Origin: Cellulomonas pakistanensis
GTDB taxonomy: Bacteria; Actinomycetota; Actinomycetes; Actinomycetales; Cellulomonadaceae
Direction: 5' to 3'
Assembly: GCF_016862755.1 (NCBI RefSeq)
Contig: NZ_BONO01000017.1
Span: 30,291-94,290 of the forward strand
DNA: 64,000 nt
The position numbers and the translations under genes were made by a program. The notes under the pieces were generated by a model, which saw only the letters and a program-made list of their open reading frames with translations, was not told the origin of the DNA and ran no database searches. Position 1 is the stretch's first letter. Every line of letters begins with the position of its first letter. Positions 9,401-17,732 of this stretch are shown one piece after another.

Positions 9401-10381
9401 CCGGTCGCGCCCGACGAGGGCACCGGCGGCACCGCCCGGCAGCCGGGCACCACCGGCGGCCCCGTCACCGGCCCGACGCCGGACCCGGCGGGCACCGGCC
9501 CGTTCCGGTTCGCCATCCTCACCGGCCCGACCCCGGAGCAGGGCACCGCGACGATCGACCCGGACACCGGCGTCGTGACGTTCGTGCCGGCCCCCGGGTT
9601 CAGCGGCGAGGTGGACGTCGTCTACACGGCGACCGACGCCAACGGCGCCACCGCCGACCCCGGCACGGTGACCTTCGCGATCGCGCCGCTGGCCACGCCG
9701 GTCGACGACCGGTCCCCGGGCTCGCCCGCGCGGCCGGCGACGACCCCGGCGGGCACGCCCACGACGATCACCCTGCCGACCCCGGTGGGCACCGGCCCGT
9801 TCACCTTCGAGGTGCTCGGCGGCCCGACGCCCGACCAGGGCACGGTGACCCTCGACCCGACGACCGGCGTGCTGACCTTCGTGCCGGCGCCCGGGTACAG
9901 CGGCAAGGTGTCGCTGCGCTACCGGGTCCTCGACGCGGACGGCGTGGCGAGCGCCGCGCAGGTGGTCCGCATCGACGTCCGGCCGACCGTCGCGACGGGC
10001 GGGCCGCGGACGACGGTCGCCGCCGGCGGCACGACGCAGGTGCAGCTGCCGGCGCCGGTCGGCACCGGCCCGTTCACCTGGGCCGTCGTGGACGGCCCGA
10101 CGCCGGAGCAGGGCACGCTCACGATCGACCCGGCCACCGGCCGGCTCACGTTCGTGGCGGCGGCGGGCTTCGCCGGCACGGTGCGCGTCACCTACACGGT
10201 GACGGACGCGGACGGCGTGGTGAGCGAGGTGCTCGCGGCCGAGCTCGAGGTCCTGGCGCCCGATGCCCCGGCGGGCCTCGCGGTCACCGGCTCGCAGGTC
10301 GCCGGCGTCGCGGGGCTCGGTGCGCTGCTGCTGGCGGGCGGTGCGGCGCTCGTGCTGACGGCGCGGCGGCGCCGGGCCTGA
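6407..10381 (+). CDS. Wall-anchored L-type lectin / repeat surface protein with LAVTG signal
   Basis: A 1324-residue secreted protein. ATG at 6407 has AAGGA five bases upstream. After a signal peptide (VATVAVSALGVGRPSVAEAA) comes an L-type (legume-lectin-like) domain, roughly residues 60-330, with NEYQYGGTLADGITFFLTDG and GIGLDVYGNY. A DUF11-like segment follows. From about residue 470 come tandem Ig/cadherin-like repeats of 87-99 residues, each marked by GTGPF. The C terminus has LAVTG at residues 1291-1295, a hydrophobic helix and RRRRA. That is a class E-type LAXTG sorting signal, so the protein is probably sortase-linked to peptidoglycan. Likely a carbohydrate-binding adhesin; ligand unknown. 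No sortase gene lies in the window. Confidence 0.85.
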   Translation: MRFLPPQRHRLAPAAPRAARHRGAPDRRWQVLALVLAVATVAVSALGVGRPSVAEAAGTGTVLLQDDFMSATTVASSYVVGGTNFTPCLTAGSNAGSRPIPGCGGTADANGAGALRLTANVNNQSGFLLYDKALPTKAGLDITFNEYQYGGTLADGITFFLTDGAYTLDRAGAFGGSLGYHHQATGSDGVANALLGIGLDVYGNYTVETNDVATCGTTYRNTQLQKNTVAVRGPGNGKTGYCLLGPVAPAAELATRNGSARPTPVPVRIVVDPPSNPSPRVTIYLGDREVTSVPQPAKLATTPTFKFGWGASTGGQNDFHEINFLRVESVNPIRSDLALAATATPVSSDDTASVTLTARTDAASGPVPANEPVVLQSTAPAGTRFGTPAGAGWDCSASTQSQLSCTRISATAVDPATALPAVTAPILRTSAGSSGTSTLSATLSSVNDDATLLANNTAALELRWNPRVAAVSAADVVASATPADVTIDPTIVGTGPFTVEVVGNTTPGVGSTSVVDGRLVVRPVAGASGTIRSTYRVTDAAGGVSNTADVTLRVAPTTPGGELETTAGVTGTATLGAPTGTGPFTATVLAFGGVLADATVVMSGGRPVVTAVPAPGASGLTTITYRVADATGVLSAVATVDVTVRPVAGDDSVEAILDADGAATATTQLPVGDGTGPFTYALVGDGDLDGAQATLTEDGALSVVASTGVSGTYPVRYTVTDGGGTSDEATVDVAIRPYLGSVPAVDGTADAPATSAAPATHGVVGFDASQPAGTAVFVAADGAVTLDPQGRSGTFDVTLVGHDADGQDTVERIVTFVVDPVAATVDGEATASATPAATVLTPAAPTGTGPFTLAIASGLAPALGTATVDEDGTGVAITPAPGVSGVLVAEYVVTDASGLTSAPVRAELRVRPAVDGAAAHVASGATAGVTLPTPTGTGPFAWTLVSAGPAQAGSVQVADGVATVTAARRYSGPLEVRYTVTDAAGLVSDVAVLAVTVDPVAPDEGTGGTARQPGTTGGPVTGPTPDPAGTGPFRFAILTGPTPEQGTATIDPDTGVVTFVPAPGFSGEVDVVYTATDANGATADPGTVTFAIAPLATPVDDRSPGSPARPATTPAGTPTTITLPTPVGTGPFTFEVLGGPTPDQGTVTLDPTTGVLTFVPAPGYSGKVSLRYRVLDADGVASAAQVVRIDVRPTVATGGPRTTVAAGGTTQVQLPAPVGTGPFTWAVVDGPTPEQGTLTIDPATGRLTFVAAAGFAGTVRVTYTVTDADGVVSEVLAAELEVLAPDAPAGLAVTGSQVAGVAGLGALLLAGGAALVLTARRRRA
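7810..10257 (+). repeat. Tandem repeats encoding GTGPF-marked domains
   Basis: The codons for GTGPF begin at about 7882, 8143, 8425, 8945, 9212, 9491, 9788 and 10061, giving a period of 261-297 bases. A degenerate unit without the motif sits between 8425 and 8945, so about nine units are present. The last three are closest (GPTPEQGT and GPTPDQGT follow the motif), which suggests recent duplication at the C-terminal end. Confidence 0.85.
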
Positions 10382-10397
10382 TCGCCCGAAGGACGCA

Positions 10398-10437
10398 CGA
10401 CGGCCCGGTGCCCCCGCGAGGGGGTGCCGGGCCGTCG
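10398..10437 (+). terminator. Strong hairpin terminator after the lectin-repeat gene
   Basis: An 18-bp stem (10398-10415 with 10420-10437) containing two G-U pairs and closed by the tetraloop GCGA. It lies 16 bases after the stop codon. It separates the surface protein gene from ldh. Confidence 0.85.
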
Positions 10438-10588
10438 GCCGTGCGGGCACGGGGCGAGGGCCTGGGAGCAGGGCCCCGACCCGGGGTCCGCGACCGCCTG
10501 GCCCGGACGGGGCGCGTCGGAGCGGGCCCGCCCCTAGCCTGGTCCCGCCGGCGCCGGCCGGCGGCACCGACGCGGCGAGGGGGTCGTG

Positions 10589-11605
10589 ATGGCGGACGAG
10601 CAGGCGGGGACGGTCCAGGGCGGCGAGGCGGTCCCGAGCGCGCGGGGGTCGGCGGCGCGGCCGACCGCGAAGGTCGCGGTGATCGGGGCCGGGGCGGTGG
10701 GCGCGACGCTCGCCTACGCGGTGCTGACCCGCGGTGCTGCCCGTGAGGTCGTGCTGCACGACATCGACACCGCGAAGGTGCGCGCCCAGGCGCTGGACCT
10801 CGCGCACGGGATCCAGTTCCTGCCGATGGCGCACGTGGTGGGCACCGACGACCTGGCCGCGTGCGCGGGTGCGGACGTGGTGGTCGTGACCGCCGGCGCC
10901 AAGCAGCAGCCGGGCCAGTCCCGGATCGACCTCGCCGGCCGCACCGTCGGCCTGGTGCGGACGCTCATGCCGCGGCTCGCGGCGATCGCGCCGGACGCCG
11001 TCTACCTCATGGTCACGAACCCGGTCGACGTGGTCACGTACGCCGCGCTGCAGTGCTCGGGGCTGCCGCGCGCCCAGGTGATCGGGTCCGGCACCGTGCT
11101 GGACTCGTCGCGGTTCCGGCTCCTGGTCGCCCAGCACGTCGGCGTCGCGGTGCAGAACGTGCACGCCTACGTCGTCGGGGAGCACGGGGACACCGCCGTC
11201 CCGCTGTGGTCCTCGGCGACCGTCGGCGGCGTGCCCCTGCTGGACCTCGAGCCGCTGGACGGCCGCGAGCCGCTCACCGCCGCGCGGCGCGACGCGATCG
11301 CGCACGACGTCGTGCACGCCGCCTACGAGATCATCGCCGGCAAGGGCGCCACGAACTACGCGATCGGCCTGGCGGGGTCCCGCGTCGTCGAGGCGATCGT
11401 CGACGACGAGCACCGCGTCATGCCGGTGTCCACGCTGGTCGAGGACTTCCGCGGCATCGGCGACGTGTGCCTCTCGGTGCCCACGGTCGTCTCGCACGAC
11501 GGCGCGGGGCCGCTGCTGCCGACCCCGATGTCGGACGACGAGCTCGCTGCGCTGCGCCGTTCGGCGGACACCCTGCGGGACATCGCGCGGCAGACGGGCC
11601 CGTGA
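10589..11605 (+). CDS. ldh: L-lactate dehydrogenase
   Basis: A 338-residue product. ATG at 10589 is chosen over GTG at 10586 because GAGGGGG (10577-10583) is five bases from the ATG. The Rossmann motif GAGAVGATLA, the active-site loop TAGAKQQPGQSR (substrate Arg), TNPVDVVTY and the catalytic His in GEHGDT (H199) identify the L-LDH/malate dehydrogenase family, and the Gln in the loop favours lactate over malate. It interconverts pyruvate and lactate with NAD(H) in the cytoplasm. A TAGCCT at 10535-10540 is a plausible -10 box. Confidence 0.93.
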   Translation: MADEQAGTVQGGEAVPSARGSAARPTAKVAVIGAGAVGATLAYAVLTRGAAREVVLHDIDTAKVRAQALDLAHGIQFLPMAHVVGTDDLAACAGADVVVVTAGAKQQPGQSRIDLAGRTVGLVRTLMPRLAAIAPDAVYLMVTNPVDVVTYAALQCSGLPRAQVIGSGTVLDSSRFRLLVAQHVGVAVQNVHAYVVGEHGDTAVPLWSSATVGGVPLLDLEPLDGREPLTAARRDAIAHDVVHAAYEIIAGKGATNYAIGLAGSRVVEAIVDDEHRVMPVSTLVEDFRGIGDVCLSVPTVVSHDGAGPLLPTPMSDDELAALRRSADTLRDIARQTGP

Positions 11606-11648
11606 CGGCCGGACCCGCGGCCCCCGGCCACCGACCCGGAGCCGCGCG

Positions 11649-12914
11649 GTGCCCGACGCCACCCTCAGCCTGATCGTCCTCGGGGCGGCCGTCGCGCTGT
11701 TCGTGTGGAACCGGCTCCCGGCGGCGGTCGTCGCCGTGCTGACGACCCTGGCGCTCGCCGCGACGGGGGTGCTGACCGAGCAGCAGGCGCTGGCGGGGTT
11801 CGGCGACCCGGTGGTCGTGTTCATCGCGAGCCTGTTCGTGCTCAGCGACGGGCTCGAGGCGTCCGGGGTCACCGCGTGGGCCGGGCGGCAGCTGCTGGCC
11901 CACGCCGGCGTCGGCCGCACGCGGGTGCTGGTCGGGCTGATGGGCCTCGGGGCCGTCCTCGCCGCGCTGGTCACGCCCAACGGCGCGGCCGCCGCCGGTC
12001 TGCCGGTGCTCGTGCTGGTGGCCCGGCGGGCCGGGCTGGCCGCCTCCCGGCTCGCGATCCCGCTCGCCTCGGCGGCCAGCGCGGGCGCCCTGCTCACGCT
12101 CAGCGGCAGCCCGGTGAACGTCATCGTCGCCGACGCGCTGCAGGAGGCGACCGGGCGGACGTTCGGGTTCTTCGAGTTCGCCGCGCTCGGCGTGCCGCTG
12201 GTGCTCGTCACGGCCGCCGTGGCGGTGCTGCTGGGCGACCGCCTGCTGCCCGACCGCCCCGCCGCCGCCCCGGACGACCACCCGCCCGCGGTGCGCACCG
12301 TCCCGGACCGGCTCGGCGCGCGGGCGGCCTGGGCGCTCGGCGTGCTCGTCGCCACCATCGCCCTGCTCGCCTCCGGCGCGGTGACCGCCGCGACCGCCGG
12401 CCTGCTCGGCGCGACCGCGATGGTGCTCACCGGCGCCACCACGGCGCCGCACGCGCTGCGCGCGATCCCCTGGGGCACCCTCGTGCTGATCGGCGGGCTG
12501 ATCCCGCTGTCCGTCGCGATCGCGGAGTCCGGTGCCGCGGACCTGCTCGCCGACGCGGTCGTCGGGGTGGTGCCGGAGGGCGAGGGGCGCCTCCTCCTGG
12601 TCGCGCTGTTCCTGCTGACGGTGGCGCTCGGGCAGTTCGTCTCGAACGCCGCGACCGTCCTGGTGGTCACGCCGATCGCGCTGTCCGCCGCCGAGGCGGT
12701 CGGGATCGCCGCGGAGCCGGTCCTCATGCTCGTCGCCGCGGCCGGGGCCGCGTCGTTCCTGACCCCGATCGCCACGCCGGCCAACATGATCGTGCGGGAC
12801 GCCGGCGGGTACCGGTTCGGCGACTACTGGCGGCTCGGGCTGGTCACCACCGGGGCGTGGCTCCTGGTCGTGGTCGCCCTGGTCCCGGTCGTCTGGCCCC
12901 TGGCCCCACGCTGA
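11649..12914 (+). CDS. SLC13-family permease (anion/dicarboxylate type)
   Basis: A 421-residue membrane protein with about ten to twelve hydrophobic segments. VTPNGAAAAGLPVLVLVARR and SGSPVNVIVADAL in the first half and SNAATVLVVTPIALS plus TPIATPANMIV in the second match the paired signature helices of the ArsB/NhaD/SLC13 fold. It lacks the central TrkA-C domains of the longer members. Substrate unknown. GTG start 43 bases after ldh; the close spacing could mean co-transcription with ldh and transport of an organic acid, which is inference. Confidence 0.75.
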   Translation: MPDATLSLIVLGAAVALFVWNRLPAAVVAVLTTLALAATGVLTEQQALAGFGDPVVVFIASLFVLSDGLEASGVTAWAGRQLLAHAGVGRTRVLVGLMGLGAVLAALVTPNGAAAAGLPVLVLVARRAGLAASRLAIPLASAASAGALLTLSGSPVNVIVADALQEATGRTFGFFEFAALGVPLVLVTAAVAVLLGDRLLPDRPAAAPDDHPPAVRTVPDRLGARAAWALGVLVATIALLASGAVTAATAGLLGATAMVLTGATTAPHALRAIPWGTLVLIGGLIPLSVAIAESGAADLLADAVVGVVPEGEGRLLLVALFLLTVALGQFVSNAATVLVVTPIALSAAEAVGIAAEPVLMLVAAAGAASFLTPIATPANMIVRDAGGYRFGDYWRLGLVTTGAWLLVVVALVPVVWPLAPR

Positions 12915-12970
12915 GGCGAGCCGGCGCGCCATGATGGCCCGGGGCCGAGGACGGCGGACGGGAGACCCGC

Positions 12971-13588
12971 ATGGCGATCGACATCCGGCGCGAGCGCGCC
13001 GCCCTGTACCGCGCGAGCGCCCGGGACGTCGACGAGGTCGTCGTGCCGCCCGCCGACTACCTCGCGGCCGACGGGCACGGCGACCCGAACACCTCGCCGG
13101 ACTACGCCGAGGCCGTGTCGGCGCTCTACACCGCCGGGTACGCGGTCCGGGCGGCGCTCACGGCGCGCACGGGGGAGGCGTTCGTCGTCGGGCCGCTCGA
13201 GGGGCTGTGGTCGAGCGCCGACCCGGCCGCGTTCGCGACGGGGCGCAAGGACGACTGGGACTGGACGATGCTGATCCCGCTGCCGGCCGCCGTCACCGCG
13301 GAGGACGTCGCGGCGGGGCTTGCCGCGGCGGTGGAGCGGAAGCCGGACGTGCCGGTCGACCGGGTGCGGCCGCTCGCGCTCGACGAGGGCCGGTCGCTGC
13401 AGATCCTGCACGTGGGGCCGTACGACGCCGAGGCGCCGACGCTCGCCCGGCTCCACCACGAGGTGATGCCGGCCCGCGGGCTGACGTGGAACGGGCCGCA
13501 CCACGAGATCTACCTGGGCGACCCCCGGCGGGTCGCGCCGGAGCGGCTGCGCACCGTGCTGCGGCAGCCGGTGCGGGCGGTCGGCTGA
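12971..13588 (+). CDS. GyrI-like small-molecule-binding domain protein
   Basis: A 205-residue cytoplasmic protein. It resembles the stand-alone GyrI-like/SOUL-type family (Pfam GyrI-like): VGPLEGLWSS, DDWDWTMLIPLP, LQILHVGPYDAEAPTL and a C-terminal HHEIYLGDPRRVAPERLRTVLRQPV. Such proteins bind small hydrophobic or cationic ligands and some hydrolyse them. There is no DNA-binding domain. ATG preceded by GGGAG. Confidence 0.8.
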   Translation: MAIDIRRERAALYRASARDVDEVVVPPADYLAADGHGDPNTSPDYAEAVSALYTAGYAVRAALTARTGEAFVVGPLEGLWSSADPAAFATGRKDDWDWTMLIPLPAAVTAEDVAAGLAAAVERKPDVPVDRVRPLALDEGRSLQILHVGPYDAEAPTLARLHHEVMPARGLTWNGPHHEIYLGDPRRVAPERLRTVLRQPVRAVG

Positions 13589-13601
13589 CCGGGGCCGGCG
13601 C

Positions 13602-14342
13602 TCAGGGGCGGCGGGTGCCGGGGAGCCGGCCGCGCGCCCGCCACGGCGCCTGCTCGGGCCAGTGCAGCACCACCGACCGCCAGCCGCGCGCGAGGCGCCG
13701 CACCATCCCGCCCGGCGAGCGCAGCGGCCGCGCGGAGATCGACACCGCGAGCCCGGCGTCGTACCGGACGGAGCCGGGCGGCAGGTGGAAGCTCAGGTCG
13801 AGGTCGTCGTGCACGTCGTCGTCGCGGTGCACGTCCCGGCGCGCTGCGCGCCACGCCGAGGCCCGGACGGCGCAGGCCGACCCGAACACCGGCGGCCCGC
13901 CGAGGGCAAGGCCGGCCAGCGCGAAGTACGGCCGCATGTACAGCACGTGCGCCAGCCAGGTGCCGACCGGGCCCAGCCGGAACCGCCCCGGGCCCGTGAC
14001 AGCCGCGGCGCCGGGGTCGTCGGCGAGCAGCGCCTCGACCCGCGCGAGCCAGCCGGGCGGCAGCACCGTGTCGGCGTCCACCCGCGCGATCACGTCGCCG
14101 GTCGCGGCGTCGTAGCCGGCCGCAGCGGCGGGCCAGATGCCGAGCTCCGGCTCGTGCAGGACGCGCGCCCCCGCCGCGGCGGCGATCCGGGCCGTGCTGT
14201 CGCCGCTCGCGTTGTCCACGACGACGACCTCGTCCGGCAGGCGGGTCTGCGCCGCGAGCGAGGCGAGGCAGCGGGGCAGGCGCTCCTCCTCGTCCCGCGC
14301 GGGGACGACCACGGAGATGCGCAGCGGCGGGCGGCCGGTCAC
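13602..14342 (-). CDS. Family 2 glycosyltransferase
   Basis: A 246-residue product with a complete GT-A fold: RISVVVPARDEEERLPRCL at the N terminus, VVVDNASGDST for nucleotide-sugar binding, and the metal-binding DXD as VDADT. FGSACAVRASAW and DDDVHDDLDLSFHLP follow in the acceptor region. There are no transmembrane helices except a short hydrophobic patch. Probably transfers a sugar to a cell-envelope acceptor. GTG start; convergent with the GyrI-like gene, 13 bases apart. Confidence 0.85.
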   Translation of the reverse strand: MTGRPPLRISVVVPARDEEERLPRCLASLAAQTRLPDEVVVVDNASGDSTARIAAAAGARVLHEPELGIWPAAAAGYDAATGDVIARVDADTVLPPGWLARVEALLADDPGAAAVTGPGRFRLGPVGTWLAHVLYMRPYFALAGLALGGPPVFGSACAVRASAWRAARRDVHRDDDVHDDLDLSFHLPPGSVRYDAGLAVSISARPLRSPGGMVRRLARGWRSVVLHWPEQAPWRARGRLPGTRRP

Positions 14343-14579
14343 CGGCGGGCGCCTGTCGGGTCAGCGAGCACGCCCCATCCCCGCACGCGCGGCGCCCGGA
14401 GGCAAGCCGGACGCGCGGGCGCTCGCCTACGCTGGGCCAGCGGCCGACCTGTCGGTGAGGGCTGGCACGGGTCGGGTTCTCGCGAGGGGGCCCGAGAAGG
14501 GCAGGGAGGAGACCCCGGCCAGACGCCGCACCACCTCGCCCGGCGGGCCGCGCGCGCGGCCGCCGGGCAGGCTGGGCGT

Positions 14580-15089
14580 GTGACCACGCCGACGGCCCAC
14601 CCCGCCCTCGACCGGTTCGACGCGCTGCCGCCGGTGCCGCCCGCCGACCTGCGGGGGCTGTGGCGCGGGACCGGCGTGCCGACCGGGCACCCGCTCGACG
14701 GGGTGCTGGAGCGGCTCGGCTGGTTCGGCAAGCGGTTCGACGACGACGAGCGCGTGCACCCGCTCGTGTTCCGCGGCCGCCGCGGGCTCGTGGCCGTGCA
14801 CCCGGGGCTGGTGCCGCTCGGGCTCGTGCTCCGGGCCGGTCCGCTCCTGCGCACCGGTCCTGCTGCGGCGGCGTTCGCGGTCGCCCGGCCGCTCGCGTCG
14901 ACCCGGCGGCCGCGGGCGCGGCTGCGCGAGGTCCGGTACCGCGGGGTGGTGTCCGCCGCGCTGGTCTACGACGACCTGCCGGTCGTCGACGCGTTCCGCG
15001 CGGTCGGCGACGGCTCGGTGCTCGGTGCCATGGACGCGCGGGGGATGGCGCGGCCGTTCCTGTTCCGCCTGTCCCGCGTCCAGGGCTGA
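14580..15089 (+). CDS. DUF4334 / GXWXG domain protein
   Basis: A 169-residue product. Residues 20-65 carry the GXWXG-type segment (LRGLWRGTGVPTGHPLDG, LGWFGKRFDDDERVHPLVF) and residues 110-169 the DUF4334 segment (LREVRYRGVVSAALVYDDLP, GAMDARG, FLFRLSRV). Function unknown. The start is GTG at 14580. No ribosome binding site is present, but CAGGCT at 14568-14573 lies six bases upstream and could be a -10 for a leaderless message. A strong Shine-Dalgarno-like GGGAGGAG near 14502 has no start codon after it. Confidence 0.8.
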   Translation: MTTPTAHPALDRFDALPPVPPADLRGLWRGTGVPTGHPLDGVLERLGWFGKRFDDDERVHPLVFRGRRGLVAVHPGLVPLGLVLRAGPLLRTGPAAAAFAVARPLASTRRPRARLREVRYRGVVSAALVYDDLPVVDAFRAVGDGSVLGAMDARGMARPFLFRLSRVQG

Positions 15090-15170
15090 CCCGGCCGGGC
15101 TCGGACCCGCGGCGCTGCCGCGGACGGGCTCGAGCGGCTCCCGGAGGCTGGGTGCCCCCGGGGTGGGCTG

Positions 15171-15224
15171 GAGTGGAGCGTCCTGCCGAACACGCCCCGG
15201 CGTGTCGGGCAGGACGCTCCACTC
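15171..15224. repeat. Dispersed palindromic hairpin element, copy 1
   Basis: The arms GAGTGGAGCGTCCTGCC (15171-15187) and its exact complement (15208-15224) give a 17-bp stem. A small internal mismatch leads to a second stem of about 6 bp around ACACGCC/GGCGTGT. Nearly identical to the element at 33777-33832; a decayed relative lies at 46851-46890. Position after a stop codon suggests a terminator or a REP-like element. Confidence 0.85.
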
Positions 15225-15367
15225 AACGGAGGGGCGTAGTGCGGCGAACGGGCGAAATGCCCGCAAACCGGACACGCGGGGGTCTGGGAGCGGCTAGAAC
15301 GGAGCGGCAGGCCGCGCGGCCGGTCGCCGGCCCCGGCGCCCGCACCGGCCCTCGACGCGGAGGTGCC

Positions 15368-16564
15368 ATGACCGTCCCCACGACCACCGGGTCGCGCGCG
15401 CCCGCCCCCGCTCCCGGGGCCGCGGGCGGCGGGCGCCTGCCGGCCCTCGACGGGTTGCGCGGCGTCGCCGCCCTGGTCGTGCTGGTGCACCACTCGCTGC
15501 TGCTCACGCCCGCGCTGATGGCCGCCCACGGCGACCCGTCCGCCCCCCGCAGCGCGCTCGTGCAGGCCGTGTCCGCGACGCCGCTGCACCTGCTCTGGGA
15601 CGGCGAGGTCGCCGTGCAGGTGTTCTTCGTGCTCAGCGGGTTCGTGCTCACGGTGGCCGCGACGCGCGAGGGCCACCGGTGGGGCGCCTACTACCCGCAG
15701 CGGCTGCTCCGGCTCTACGTGCCGGTGTGGGCGGCGGTGGTCCTGGCCGTCGCGCTGCGGCTCGCGGTGCCGACCGGCGACACCGCGGGGCTCAGCCCCT
15801 GGTTGACCTACCACGGCGACCTCGGCCGGGCGGGGGTGCTCGGCGACCTGCTGCTGCTCGTCGGCCCGGCGGGGTCGACGATGACGGCGCTGTGGTCCCT
15901 GCGCTGGGAGGTGCTGTTCTCCCTGCTGCTGCCCGTGTTCGTGCTCGCCGCGACGCGGCTCCGGCACTGGGCGCCGCTGGTCCTCGGGGCGCTCGCGGCC
16001 ACCGCGTGGCTCGGCGCGGTCGCCGGGCCCGTCGAGGCGCCGTACGCGCTCGGCGCGCTCTACCAGCTGCCGCTGTTCGCGCTCGGCTGCGTGCTCGCGG
16101 TCGGCCGCGACCGGGTCGGTGCGGTCGCGGCGCGGTGGGGCGCACCGGCCTGGGCCGCCGTCCTGCTCGCGGCGGTCCTGCTGACCACGAGCTACTGGCT
16201 GCTCGACCTCGGCGGGCTGCGCGCCGACCTGCCCGGTGGCGTGGTCGCGCTCACCCGGGTGCTGCAGGCCGCGGGCGCGGGCCTGCTGGTCGCCGCCGCG
16301 CTCGGCCCGCTCGGTCGGCCGCTGCGGCACCCCGCGGTGCGCTGGCTCGGGAGCCGGTCGTTCAGCCTGTACCTCGTGCACGAGCCGGTCGTCGTGGCGG
16401 TCGGCTACCTGACCGGGTGGACGACGCCCGCGGTGCTCCTGCTGACGGTGCCGGCGTCCCTGCTGCTCGCCGAGGGGTTCTTCCGCGCGGTCGAGCGACC
16501 GTCGCACCGGCTGGCGCGCGCGGTGGGGGCGCGGCTGTCCCGGCGCGGGGCGCCGGTCGGCTGA
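15368..16564 (+). CDS. Acyltransferase-3 family membrane protein
   Basis: A 398-residue product from ATG 15368, preceded by GGAGG. About ten hydrophobic segments. The N-terminal RLPALDGLRGVAALVVLVHH (first catalytic-type His), FVLSGFVLTV and the C-terminal FSLYLVHEPVVVAVGYL are the signature segments of the OafA/acyltransferase-3 family. It probably O-acetylates an envelope polysaccharide or glycolipid. A TAGAAC at 15295-15300 may be the -10 box. Confidence 0.85.
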   Translation: MTVPTTTGSRAPAPAPGAAGGGRLPALDGLRGVAALVVLVHHSLLLTPALMAAHGDPSAPRSALVQAVSATPLHLLWDGEVAVQVFFVLSGFVLTVAATREGHRWGAYYPQRLLRLYVPVWAAVVLAVALRLAVPTGDTAGLSPWLTYHGDLGRAGVLGDLLLLVGPAGSTMTALWSLRWEVLFSLLLPVFVLAATRLRHWAPLVLGALAATAWLGAVAGPVEAPYALGALYQLPLFALGCVLAVGRDRVGAVAARWGAPAWAAVLLAAVLLTTSYWLLDLGGLRADLPGGVVALTRVLQAAGAGLLVAAALGPLGRPLRHPAVRWLGSRSFSLYLVHEPVVVAVGYLTGWTTPAVLLLTVPASLLLAEGFFRAVERPSHRLARAVGARLSRRGAPVG

Positions 16565-16568
16565 CCGG

Positions 16569-17732
16569 TCAACCCCGTCCCGCGAGGTCGGTGCCCGCGG
16601 TCGGGACCGGATCCCCGGGCCGCGGCACGACCGCGCCGACCGGCAGCCAGCTCGCGGCGGGCAGGTGCCCGTCGACCGGTGCGTCGCCGCGGTCGCCCTG
16701 CTCGCGGAGCGCGCGGACGAGGTCGATGCCGGCCAGCGCCGCGGTCCCACCCGTCCCGAGCGCCCGGCGTGCGGCGGCCAGCACCGGGAGCGCGGCGGCG
16801 GCGACCGCGGCGACCGGGCCGGCGAGCGCGGCGGCGAGCGACGGCTGCGCGGCCGCGAGCAGCGCGCAGCAGGCCACGAGCGCCGCCAGACGGGTCCGGC
16901 CGACCGGCCCGAGCGGCACCAGCCAGCGGTAGGGCTGGGCCATCGGCTGCCACGCGCGCAGCCGGGCGGGCACGGTACGCCGGGCGAGCGCGACCCCCAC
17001 CGCCGCGCCGAGCACGGCCAGGCCGGTCGCCCCCGCGCGGGCGGCGAGGTCCACGGGGACGGAGGTGATCCCGACCTCGGCGACATCGACGACCGCCGTG
17101 ACGCGACGGGGTGCCAGCGCGAGGACGACCGCGCACGCGCCGAGCGTCACGAGCGCGACCAGCCGTGCGGCGGCCAGCCAGGACCGGGCCTCGATGCGGG
17201 GGCGCGCCACGCGCCCCGGGATGAGGCCGCTCGGCGTCACGACCTCGCCGGGCTGCACGACGAGCTGGCGCGCGACGGTGCGCGTCGTCCACTGCCGCCC
17301 GTACAGGGCGATCATGCCGAGCATCGTCGGTGCGAAGACGGGCAGGGCGTCGGACGGGAACGCGTTGCCGTCCAGCGCGCCCAGGACCACGACCACGACC
17401 AGCACGGGGGACGTCCGCAGCAGCTGCCGCGCGGTGTACCAGGGCCCGTCGAGGTCGTCGCGCACCCAGTCGCGGTACCGCGGGTCCAGGCGGAGCTCGA
17501 GCAGGACGTAGCCGAGATAGGCGAGCAGCGGCGGGTGCTCGCGCCACCGCGTCGCCCAGCCTGCACGGACCAGCCCGAGCCCGGAGCGCAGGTCGAGCCG
17601 CCGCGCGCCCGGCTCGGCGAGATCGGCGAGCACCGCGGTGATCTCGCCCGCGCGCGCCGCGCGCCACCGCCGCGGGTAGGCGCGCAGCCACCGGTCGACG
17701 GAGCGCGCGAAGGCCGGGTCGACGCCGCCCAT
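16569..17732 (-). CDS. Membrane protein of unknown function, PadR-linked
   Basis: A 387-residue product from ATG 17732, overlapping the PadR stop by one base (TGATG). The N-terminal 60 residues are soluble (RWLRAYPRRWRAARAGEITAVLADLAE) and resemble the head of membrane proteins commonly paired with PadR regulators. Six or more hydrophobic segments follow, including SPVLVVVVVLGAL and GATGLAVLGAAVGVAL. I do not recognise a catalytic motif. Co-transcription with PadR suggests the regulator controls it. Confidence 0.75.
   Translation of the reverse strand: MGGVDPAFARSVDRWLRAYPRRWRAARAGEITAVLADLAEPGARRLDLRSGLGLVRAGWATRWREHPPLLAYLGYVLLELRLDPRYRDWVRDDLDGPWYTARQLLRTSPVLVVVVVLGALDGNAFPSDALPVFAPTMLGMIALYGRQWTTRTVARQLVVQPGEVVTPSGLIPGRVARPRIEARSWLAAARLVALVTLGACAVVLALAPRRVTAVVDVAEVGITSVPVDLAARAGATGLAVLGAAVGVALARRTVPARLRAWQPMAQPYRWLVPLGPVGRTRLAALVACCALLAAAQPSLAAALAGPVAAVAAAALPVLAAARRALGTGGTAALAGIDLVRALREQGDRGDAPVDGHLPAASWLPVGAVVPRPGDPVPTAGTDLAGRG

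Noticed and set aside
6341..12787. A minus-strand open frame of about 2,150 codons antisense to the lectin-repeat, ldh and permease genes
   Set aside because: Its translation is Arg/Gly/Asp-rich without any fold signature and mirrors well-supported plus-strand genes. Such long antisense frames are expected at this GC content.
14343..14579. A possible small gene after the Shine-Dalgarno-like GGGAGGAG near 14502
   Set aside because: No ATG, GTG or TTG follows at a suitable distance, and no frame shows protein-like composition.
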